From positions 1 through 23,423 of the forward strand of contig JANWYL010000014.1 of the NCBI GenBank assembly GCA_025056955.1: a stretch of 23,423 nt of DNA, in the 5' to 3' direction. Positions 8,587 through 14,481 of the stretch are shown here, one piece after another (position 1 is the stretch's first letter; each line of letters begins with the position of its first letter). The position numbers and the translations under genes are program-made. The notes beneath the pieces are model-generated. The model did not search any database. It was not told where the DNA came from and was given only the letters and a program-made list of their open reading frames with translations. Source of the DNA: Sandaracinaceae bacterium (lineage in GTDB: Bacteria; Myxococcota_A; Polyangia; Polyangiales; Sandaracinaceae).

Positions 8587-9795
8587 CTAAAAAAATGTCC
8601 ACCCAAGCCCTCGGTAGGTTGGAAAGCGAGCCATGATTTTGCCTTGGGATACGGCAATTACCTCCCGAAATCGCTCGCATATCTCGCCTGCTTTGGCGGG
8701 GCGAAGCAGCACAGCATCACCCAAGTTCAGCCCTTGCCCTCGAGGAAGGTGAATGGGAGTCTGCACCTCTCCTGCTCCCTCGAAAGGATCGAGAGAAGCC
8801 CCTTTCGGATAACAAGGCAGGGGCAAGCGATCCCATCCTGGCGCACCTGAAGCCACGTACCCTCCTCCACTTACCGTTACCCAACCTGACATGGGACGGC
8901 GAACAACTTCGAGGGCCAAAAAAAGCGCTGGTTCAAACTCTCGGAGAACGGGATTGCGGAAGCGCTCGAAAATAAATGGGTGATAAAGGATGCTTCCAAC
9001 TCCCGTCTCGCTCACCCCTGTTTCTCTTGTGGTCCATCCAAGAGAACCGCTTCCGCCACCGTTGACAAAAGCAGGAGGAAGACCTGCCCTGCTCAAGGCC
9101 TCAATCAGGGCCTTCCTTCGCTTCGGTACCTCTTTTTGGCTCCAGCGAACCACCAAGCCACTGAGAAGGCTTTGGACCTTAGCCCTTGGCTGAGCATCTG
9201 GCAAGCCAGCAATCTGAGCCTCGTAGGCCAGTATTCCCTCGAAGCGAACCCCTCGCATTGAAGCGATCCCACGTGCCAAATGCACAACCTCTTCGGCCTT
9301 CCTCAGGGGAGAGCGCCTCACACCGATGTGCAAGCCCGCCAAATTCAATGCCATATCCACACAAATGGCAAGAGGCAGCTCCGTCCCAAGACGCTGGGCT
9401 TCCTCAGCAATGCGCCGCACGTGCTCGAGATCATCAACTGCCAGCACGATCCGCTTTCCCTCATGTGCCAGTTCGGCTGCCCGCGCGAGCGACTGATGCT
9501 CTCCCCGACGCAAAGAGGGGGGATAAGCCACAAAAAAGTCATCCATGCCCAATTTGGCAAGCTGCCAGGCTTCCTCCACGCAAAAACACAAAAGCCCCCT
9601 CACAACAGGGCCTCCTTGCTCCAAGGCCCTGCGTATGAGCGCAGGCACCCTGAGGCTTTTTGTCGAAAGCCGAACCCTTAAGCCGGCTTCTCCGCCCACC
9701 TTTCTCAAACGCTCTACGTTTCGATCAAAGGCATCGAGATCCAAAACGAGGCAGGGAAGCTTTTCGTCCTCAATGGCTCGAACAATCTTCTCCAT
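8587..9795 (-). CDS. PLP-dependent fold-type III amino acid deaminase/aldolase-like enzyme
   Basis: This 402-residue protein resembles alanine racemase N-terminal-domain enzymes of the D-threonine aldolase / D-serine deaminase group. Signs are LPCLVLDLDAFDRN, the strand VRLSTKS with the likely Schiff-base Lys46, then LLCFCVEEAWQLAKLGMDDFFVAYP, and FEGILAYEAQIAG. The Gly-rich FVNGGGSGS and GSILYHPF are likely phosphate and PLP contacts. The C-terminal domain ends GEICERF...TYRGLGWTF, typical of amino acid deaminase/aldolase proteins of this fold. The ATG at 9795 was chosen over earlier in-frame Mets because AAGAGGG sits about five bases upstream and the upstream residues (MNFLVLL...) look non-native. 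It should be cytosolic; the substrate cannot be read. It is divergent from the T3SS-like operon across 123 bases. Confidence 0.85.
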   Translation of the reverse strand: MEKIVRAIEDEKLPCLVLDLDAFDRNVERLRKVGGEAGLRVRLSTKSLRVPALIRRALEQGGPVVRGLLCFCVEEAWQLAKLGMDDFFVAYPPSLRRGEHQSLARAAELAHEGKRIVLAVDDLEHVRRIAEEAQRLGTELPLAICVDMALNLAGLHIGVRRSPLRKAEEVVHLARGIASMRGVRFEGILAYEAQIAGLPDAQPRAKVQSLLSGLVVRWSQKEVPKRRKALIEALSRAGLPPAFVNGGGSGSLGWTTRETGVSETGVGSILYHPFIFERFRNPVLREFEPALFLALEVVRRPMSGWVTVSGGGYVASGAPGWDRLPLPCYPKGASLDPFEGAGEVQTPIHLPRGQGLNLGDAVLLRPAKAGEICERFREVIAVSQGKIMARFPTYRGLGWTFF

Positions 9796-9918
9796 TTCAC
9801 CCTCTTGGGATCTTTTCCAAACAATCATGATGGCCTTGTGCATTTTTTTGAAATTGCATTCCACGACGCAACAGCTGAGCAGAAGTCTCGAAAACATGAG
9901 TGACAAGAGAGGTCGCCA

Positions 9919-10119
9919 ATGAGCTGGGAAGAACTCAATAGAGAGATCAAAAAAGCACGTGAGCAAAACCAAAAAATTCAACTGCTTATTGCCAAAGAAT
10001 CAAGCTCAAGAAGTGAATTTGAATCATTGCTCTCATTCATGGAATCAAACTCACAAGATTTTGATAACAACAAAAATACAGAAAACTCAAGAATCCATCC
10101 TTTTTCGCTTCGAGTCTAG
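9919..10119 (+). CDS. Small helical protein, LcrG/PcrG-like by position
   Basis: I do not recognise this 66-residue protein by sequence. It is hydrophilic, with a charged helical first half (MSWEELNREIKKAREQNQKI) that could form a short coiled coil, then a Ser/Asn/Asp-rich tail. It has no signal peptide or membrane segment. A GAGAGG ribosome site ends six bases before the ATG, which supports real translation. It is the first gene of the operon, 15 bases before the next. In lcrGVH-yopBD operons this place holds LcrG, a small helical chaperone of the tip protein that also restrains secretion. LcrG is about 95 residues, so this would be short. The functional assignment is inference from order and size only. 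AT content is higher than in the genes around. Confidence 0.55.
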   Translation: MSWEELNREIKKAREQNQKIQLLIAKESSSRSEFESLLSFMESNSQDFDNNKNTENSRIHPFSLRV

Positions 10120-10120
10120 A

Positions 10121-10126
10121 AAGGAG
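10121..10126 (+). promoter_or_regulatory. Ribosome binding site deciding the tip-like gene start
   Basis: AAGGAG lies eight bases before the ATG at 10135. An in-frame GTG at 10126 overlaps the end of this motif, so the ATG (protein starting MTSINPSEIS) is preferred. Confidence 0.75.
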
Positions 10127-10134
10127 TGCCAAAA

Positions 10135-10755
10135 ATGACGAGCATCAACCCAAGCGAAATTTCAATTGTACCTTACTATGATGTCTCCTCACTTCATGTA
10201 ACATTCCCAGGAGGCCCCATATCTGACGATACAATTATCGCTCTTTTACGCAATCAAATGAAAGAAGTGGACTCACAAATTTCAGACTTAACACGCCAAC
10301 TTTTTAGTGCTTCCAATGAAGCCAAGCGCCTTGCTCAAGAAGCGCAAAAATTGAATGCCATAAGAGAATTTCTCTCCCGCGAGCCCTACATGAACACAGG
10401 AAATGGAGAGCTGCGCCTTGACGCCTCGATTGAACCAGCCGCCCTTCGAAATCTTGAAAACCGATTGGGGCTTTCTCCATGTAGCTTGGGTGCAGGGCCA
10501 ATCCAAGTCCGGGAGTTGCTCGAGCGGGTGCAGATCAATGGAGAAAACCTGGCAGGCATCACCCATCGCGAGGGGCTTCAACTGCGCGCTGAGGGGCTCA
10601 GCGAAAAGCTCAGGGAGTGCAATGCAGGAAATGAGCTTGGGATGATTCGGCTCCAATCCCTCATGCAACAGCGCACCCAGCTCGTTCAGCTTGCAAGCAA
10701 CACCTTGAAAGCGTTGGACGAAGGTCGCGACCTGGTGGTGGGGAATCTGAGATGA
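10135..10755 (+). CDS. Putative T3SS needle-tip / hydrophilic translocator (SctA/LcrV-like)
   Basis: This 206-residue protein has no signal peptide or membrane helix. Two long helical coiled-coil regions, about residues 33-80 (ALLRNQMKEVDSQISDLTRQ) and 168-205, bracket a less regular middle. The C-terminal helix, LVQLASNTLKALDEGRDLVV then GNLR at the end, recalls the C-terminal helices of T3SS tip and filament proteins (LcrV, IpaD, SseB/EspA groups), which pack as an intramolecular coiled coil and end shortly after. LcrV and IpaD are over 300 residues, while EspA/SseB are about 190-200, so the length suits the filament-tip type. It overlaps the TPR gene by ATGA and sits exactly where LcrV/PcrV does. 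The call rests on architecture plus order. An unrelated secreted coiled-coil protein remains possible. Confidence 0.6.
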   Translation: MTSINPSEISIVPYYDVSSLHVTFPGGPISDDTIIALLRNQMKEVDSQISDLTRQLFSASNEAKRLAQEAQKLNAIREFLSREPYMNTGNGELRLDASIEPAALRNLENRLGLSPCSLGAGPIQVRELLERVQINGENLAGITHREGLQLRAEGLSEKLRECNAGNELGMIRLQSLMQQRTQLVQLASNTLKALDEGRDLVVGNLR

Positions 10756-11096
10756 GTGCACGTAAAGCAACTGCAGAGGCATCAAATCACGCAGCCGCAT
10801 CTTCTCGCGTGTCCCTTGCACCATGGCTTCGGGGTGGGGATCGCCTCTCCCCCGTGGCACGGGCCATCGGACTGAGTGAAGAAGATTGCCGGTCCATTCG
10901 ACGCCATGCGATCCGTCTCGAATCCCGTGGCGAGTGGCAGAAAGCCCTTGATGCCTATCGGGTGGCCATGATCGTCGAGCCCCTCCAAGCCTCAAACTGG
11001 TTTGGGCTTGCGCGCTGCTACCGGCGCACTGGCGACGAGGAAACAGCAAAACGGATTGAACTTTGTGCACGAATCATTGAGGAGAAAACCCTATGA
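10752..11096 (+). CDS. Short TPR protein, SycD/LcrH-type translocator chaperone candidate
   Basis: The 114-residue protein has a basic, Ala/Ser-rich N-terminus and two TPR-like helix pairs. The first spans about residues 48-80 (RLESRGEWQKALDAYRVAMI, then EP), the second about 82-113 (NWFGLARCYRRTGDEETAKR). Class II T3SS chaperones (LcrH, PcrH, IpgC) are about 160 residues with three TPRs; they hold the two hydrophobic translocators in the cytoplasm before export. This one is shorter by about one repeat. It overlaps the preceding gene by ATGA at 10752-10755 and the next by ATGA at 11093-11096, which implies translational coupling with the tip-like and YopB-like genes. Position immediately before the YopB-like gene matches lcrH. 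TPR is clear; the chaperone role is inferred from context. Confidence 0.7.
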   Translation: MSARKATAEASNHAAASSRVSLAPWLRGGDRLSPVARAIGLSEEDCRSIRRHAIRLESRGEWQKALDAYRVAMIVEPLQASNWFGLARCYRRTGDEETAKRIELCARIIEEKTL

Positions 11097-12025
11097 GCCG
11101 CATCGAGCAACGCACAACCCCACTTTTTGAGCGCACCCACCTTGAGACCCCCCCTGGCGAAATCGAACACCACCTCGCTGAACGCATCGCCATGAGAGAG
11201 CAAAGAAGCCAGAGCGACGCAGACATCACTCAAAAAACAGCCCGGTTGCTCGACCATTTCGTTGCAGACATGTTTTCCATCCTTGAATCCCTTCAACTTG
11301 AAGCACGAAACAACCAAAGCAAGGTACAAGAGCAAGACAGCCGCAGCCGAGCCACCTCTGCCTCTCAAGCCCACGCCCAAAAAGTACAAGAACTTGAACA
11401 AGCGATCCGAGACCGGATGCGAGCTTCTGAGTCCGACTTCTTCGGCAATCTCTTCCGAGTGATTGCCTCTGTCGTTTCAGCGGTGGTGGGTGCACTTGGA
11501 GCCGTATTTACAGGTGGGGCGAGCTTGGTTGCAGCCATTGCAACGATTGTGGCCCTGATTGGTCCAATGGTCATGAACCTTCTTGCCGATGCTGGAGTAG
11601 TGGATCGGGCCTCTGCCCAGGCCGTGAGCATCGGCATTGCAGCGGTGGCCACAGTGGTGTCTTTTGGGGCAAGCGCGGCAAGCCTGGCTGGTGCCATTGG
11701 TCAAGCCGCAGTGGCAATCACAGACACTGCAATTCGGAGCGCGATTGAGGTTTTCACCCAGATCGGCACATTGGTGAGCGCAGCAGGCCAAATTGCAAGT
11801 GGCGCCTTCACCATCAACTCAGCACTTCTCCGCCACAGTGCAAGCCAACACGAAATTCAGGCAAGCCAGCACCATTTCTTTCGAGAAGCTGAACGCGAAG
11901 CACAAGAAGAAGCCATCGAAGTCATGCGCAGCATCCTCAAAGCCTTTGCCCGCACAGCCGAATCGCTGCGGAACTGTCGCGAAGAACAGGCAGCAGCAAC
12001 CAGGGCAGCCTTGATCGCCTGCTAG
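11093..12025 (+). CDS. sctE: T3SS major translocator (SctE; YopB/IpaB/SipB-like)
   Basis: The 310-residue protein has a hydrophilic helical N-terminus (about 1-115, coiled coil around 65-110), then two long hydrophobic stretches at about 121-161 and 176-206 separated by a short polar hinge, and an amphipathic helical C-terminus (about 230-305). The first hydrophobic stretch contains AVFTGGASL followed by Ala/Val/Ile helices. The same V-F-T-G-G-A-S-L motif marks the first membrane segment of YopB, IpaB, SipB and relatives, which insert into host membranes as a pore with the minor translocator. YopB is about 400 residues, so this is a compact form. There is no Sec signal. It starts inside the stop of the TPR gene (ATGA), matching lcrH-yopB. 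An export signal at the N-terminus cannot be judged by eye. This is the best-supported member of the operon. Confidence 0.8.
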   Translation: MSRIEQRTTPLFERTHLETPPGEIEHHLAERIAMREQRSQSDADITQKTARLLDHFVADMFSILESLQLEARNNQSKVQEQDSRSRATSASQAHAQKVQELEQAIRDRMRASESDFFGNLFRVIASVVSAVVGALGAVFTGGASLVAAIATIVALIGPMVMNLLADAGVVDRASAQAVSIGIAAVATVVSFGASAASLAGAIGQAAVAITDTAIRSAIEVFTQIGTLVSAAGQIASGAFTINSALLRHSASQHEIQASQHHFFREAEREAQEEAIEVMRSILKAFARTAESLRNCREEQAAATRAALIAC

Positions 12026-12048
12026 ATTCGCTGCCACCACGAGGCAAG

Positions 12049-12115
12049 CCTTCCTTGTCTTTCTTTCTTGGCTTTTCTTCTTTGCTTTGTCTTTCTTGCA
12101 CCTTTTATCTCTTTC
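12049..12115 (+). other. Pyrimidine-rich, G-poor tract between the two translocator genes
   Basis: Between the YopB-like stop and the next start lie about 67 bases dominated by T and C, with TTTCTTTCTT-like runs. All other junctions in the operon are 15 bases or overlapping, so this 108-base gap is the only sizeable spacer. A C/U-rich, G-poor, unstructured RNA could favour Rho loading or set expression of the last gene. This is inference only. Confidence 0.5.
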
Positions 12116-12120
12116 AACGA

Positions 12121-12126
12121 AAGGAG
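12121..12126 (+). promoter_or_regulatory. Ribosome binding site of the YopD-like gene
   Basis: AAGGAG lies seven bases before the ATG at 12134. It decides the start against an in-frame TTG at 12068, which would add a Phe/Leu-rich stretch encoded by the pyrimidine tract. Confidence 0.8.
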
Positions 12127-12133
12127 TTTTGAA

Positions 12134-12748
12134 ATGCGTATCTCACCTTCATCCTTTTCAATCGCATCAATTGCTCCAACCAGTGTTGAGGAAGCAGTGG
12201 CTTTTGCTGCCAAAGAAAGTGCGCAGCAATCAGAAAAAGCCAGTAGCGAACTTCGTTCCTTAAGCCGAAAGGCCCGAATGGAAGCGGAGCAAGCAGAGCT
12301 CGCGAAGGCACAAAGTGCAACCCAAAGCGAACTCATGGCTGGCATTCTTCAAGGTGCTGGTCAAATCGCTGCCGCTTGCGCCACAATTGCCTCTTCCACC
12401 ATTCAACTCTCTTCAAGTCCGCCTCCTCAAGGAAGCCCAGCCCCCCTGCAGGGCTCTCACACCTTGAAGGCAGAATCCACCTCAAGCGCAGGCCGCCTGG
12501 TTGAGGGAGGAGGTAATCTACTGCGAAGCAGCATGGAAACATTGAGCCATGTCTTCCGGGCTGACTCTGCCAATGCCCGCATGGCAGAGCGAGAAACCAG
12601 GCTCAACAGAGACGCAATCGAGTCAATCGAAAAGCAAGCCCAGGAGGATGCCCAGGCACTGCGTGGCCTCCAAGAGCGTTTCCTTGAGGCAGCGCGCACA
12701 TTTATTACGGAACGCAAGCGTGCAGCTGAAGCAGCCTTGCGCGCTTAG
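12134..12748 (+). CDS. Putative T3SS minor translocator (SctB; YopD/IpaC-like)
   Basis: The 204-residue protein has a Ser/Ala-rich helical N-terminus (about 15-65), one moderately hydrophobic Gly/Ala segment at about 66-90 (MAGILQGAGQIAAACATIAS), a Pro/Ser/Gly linker (about 91-120), and a long charged helical C-terminus (about 125-204). One hydrophobic segment followed by a C-terminal amphipathic or coiled-coil helix is the layout of YopD, PopD, EspB and IpaC, which pair with the YopB-type protein in the pore. YopD is about 300 residues, so this is small. There is no distinctive sequence signature, and the call relies on being the last gene after the YopB-like gene. The strong ribosome site supports expression. 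It could instead be an effector or needle-associated protein. Confidence 0.6.
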   Translation: MRISPSSFSIASIAPTSVEEAVAFAAKESAQQSEKASSELRSLSRKARMEAEQAELAKAQSATQSELMAGILQGAGQIAAACATIASSTIQLSSSPPPQGSPAPLQGSHTLKAESTSSAGRLVEGGGNLLRSSMETLSHVFRADSANARMAERETRLNRDAIESIEKQAQEDAQALRGLQERFLEAARTFITERKRAAEAALRA

Positions 12749-12806
12749 TGATCGCCAGCCTTAGCCCCTTCGATGGATGTGTAAAGCCGCTTTTCAATCG
12801 CCAAGG

Positions 12807-12868
12807 AACCGCTTTTTCCGCTCATCATTCCGCCAAAGCACAATGAGAGGCTTCTTAAAAAAGCGGTT
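12807..12868. promoter_or_regulatory. Long inverted repeat with a competing left arm, upstream of cysS
   Basis: AACCGCTTTTT (12807-12817) and AAAAAGCGGTT (12858-12868) form a perfect 11-base-pair stem. Inside, CTCAT (12821-12825) can pair with ATGAG (12843-12847). An alternative left arm CCGCTTTT (12787-12794) could pair with the same right arm. No T-run follows, so it is not a standard intrinsic terminator. It lies between the T3SS-like operon and cysS, and could end the former or control the latter. Confidence 0.45.
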
Positions 12869-12953
12869 GTCCTAATCCTAAAAATCATCATGTGAAGGCT
12901 GCCCTTGCTCCTTCTCTCGAGTTTGCAATTGCGCTAAAGGCCTTGTGAGGCCT

Positions 12954-14447
12954 ATGACGGTGCTTATCTACGACACATTGCGCTCAGAAAAAAAAGCTTT
13001 CGTTCCTTTAAATCCCCCCCAAGTGCGAATCTACGTGTGCGGACCGACGGTTTATGACCACGCCCACCTGGGGCATGCGCGATGCTACGTGATTTATGAC
13101 GTGCTTGTCCGCCATCTGCGCGCGCGAGGCTTTGAAGTCAAATACGTGCGGAATGTCACCGATGTAGACGATAAAATCGCTGCCAGGGCCCGCGAGCTCA
13201 ACGAAGAGCCGCTTCGACTTGCCCGCCGTTTTGAAGAGGCTTTTCAAGAAGACATGCGTCGCTTGGGCAACCTCGATCCGACGGTCGAGCCGCGCGTCTC
13301 AGAGCACATTGCGGACATCATCGCTTGGATCGAGAAACTCATTGAACTGGGGCACGCCTACGTGGTTGACGGCGACGTATACTTTCACGTGCCTTCTTTT
13401 GGGGAGTACGGAAAACTATCAAAGCGCCCTGCCCAAGCCATCCAAGCGGGCGCAAGCGGGCGCCTAAGAGAAGAAGAAGCAAGAAAAAAAAGGCATTCTG
13501 CTGATTTTGCACTCTGGAAAGCCCATCCAGCCGACGAATGGGGTTGGCCTAGCCCGTGGGGATGGGGAAGACCAGGGTGGCACATTGAATGTTCGGTAAT
13601 GAGTGCCAAACACGCAGGCCTTCCCCTTGATCTTCATGGAGGTGGATTGGATTTGGTGTTTCCTCACCACGAAAACGAAATCGCACAAAGCGAAAGCTTA
13701 ATGAAAACAGAATTGGCACGCCATTGGATGCACAATGGATTCGTAGAAGTGAATAAAGAAAAAATGTCTAAAAGCCTCGGGAACTTTTTCACAATCCGAG
13801 AATTGTTTGGCCGTTACGACCCTGAGGTGATCCGCTATGCAATGCTCACTGTCCACTATCGCTCCCCTCTGAATTTTGACGTCGTCGTGAGTGAAGACGG
13901 CCAACTGCTTGGCTTTCCTTTGCTTGATGAAAGCGAAAAACGAGTCGAGTACTTGTATGAAACCCGCCAGCGCTTGCAATTGATCCCAGCGTCCAAGCTC
14001 AAAGCCGATGGCCCCATCCCACAGGCCATTTCCCAATTTCCCGAGCTACTCGCTCAAGCCCTGGACAACGACCTTGATTTTCCCTTAGCCCTTGCGCGCT
14101 TAAATGATTTTCTCAAAGCCACTAACGATTGGGCTGACCAAACCATTCGAAAAGGCGGGAACATTGCCACAATTGAGTCAATTGAAAAAGGCTGGGCTTG
14201 CCTCGTGAATGAGATGGGAATTGGCGCAAAACCTCCGCAAGAATTTCTCCTCGGGCTCCGCAAAAAGAGGGCTCGGGCACGAGGCATCTCCGAAGAGGAA
14301 GTCGAAGCCAGGATTCAAGCACGGACACTTGCCCGCCAGGCGCGAGACTTTGCAACTGCTGATGCCATCCGTGCAGAGCTCATGAAGCTTGGCATTGAAT
14401 TGATGGATGGCCCTCAAGGCACATCATGGCGGATTCGCCCCTCTTAG
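12954..14447 (+). CDS. cysS: Cysteinyl-tRNA synthetase
   Basis: This class I aminoacyl-tRNA synthetase charges tRNA-Cys in the cytoplasm. It has 497 residues, slightly longer than the usual 460 or so. Visible motifs are the zinc ligand Cys29 in YVCGPTVYDHAHLGHAR with the HIGH-type HLGH at 38-41, the WHIECSVMS zinc region, LHGGGLDLVFPHHENEIAQS, and the KMSKS loop at 270-274 (KMSKSLGNF). The C-terminal helical region for tRNA recognition follows and ends DGPQGTSWRI, typical of CysS. An in-frame GTG at 12945 is a possible start, but the ATG gives the normal family N-terminus (MTVLIYDTL). Only a short-spaced GAGG precedes it. It is convergent with the permease gene 34 bases away. Confidence 0.97.
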   Translation: MTVLIYDTLRSEKKAFVPLNPPQVRIYVCGPTVYDHAHLGHARCYVIYDVLVRHLRARGFEVKYVRNVTDVDDKIAARARELNEEPLRLARRFEEAFQEDMRRLGNLDPTVEPRVSEHIADIIAWIEKLIELGHAYVVDGDVYFHVPSFGEYGKLSKRPAQAIQAGASGRLREEEARKKRHSADFALWKAHPADEWGWPSPWGWGRPGWHIECSVMSAKHAGLPLDLHGGGLDLVFPHHENEIAQSESLMKTELARHWMHNGFVEVNKEKMSKSLGNFFTIRELFGRYDPEVIRYAMLTVHYRSPLNFDVVVSEDGQLLGFPLLDESEKRVEYLYETRQRLQLIPASKLKADGPIPQAISQFPELLAQALDNDLDFPLALARLNDFLKATNDWADQTIRKGGNIATIESIEKGWACLVNEMGIGAKPPQEFLLGLRKKRARARGISEEEVEARIQARTLARQARDFATADAIRAELMKLGIELMDGPQGTSWRIRPS

Positions 14448-14481
14448 CCTTTGCCTTTGCAAAGTGGCTCTGGACATTTCT

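Noticed and set aside
8464..8850. Plus-strand frame of 128 codons across the gap and the end of the PLP enzyme gene
   Set aside because: Most of it is antisense to the conserved enzyme C-terminus; there is no ribosome site or motif.
9840..9880. Sigma-70 promoter for the T3SS-like operon (TTGAAA at 9848)
   Set aside because: No matching -10 box was seen at 16-18 bases.
10288..11070. Open frame of 260 codons on the minus strand across the tip-like and TPR genes
   Set aside because: It runs antisense to two genes joined by ATGA overlaps with good starts, and its product has no recognisable domain or regular helix pattern.
12068..12133. TTG start giving the YopD-like protein a hydrophobic leader
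   Set aside because: The leader is translated from a pyrimidine tract, has no ribosome site, and the ATG at 12134 has AAGGAG at ideal spacing.
12749..12953. T-box riboswitch before cysS
   Set aside because: Paired arms exist, but I could not find the T-box core sequence or a terminator with a T-run.
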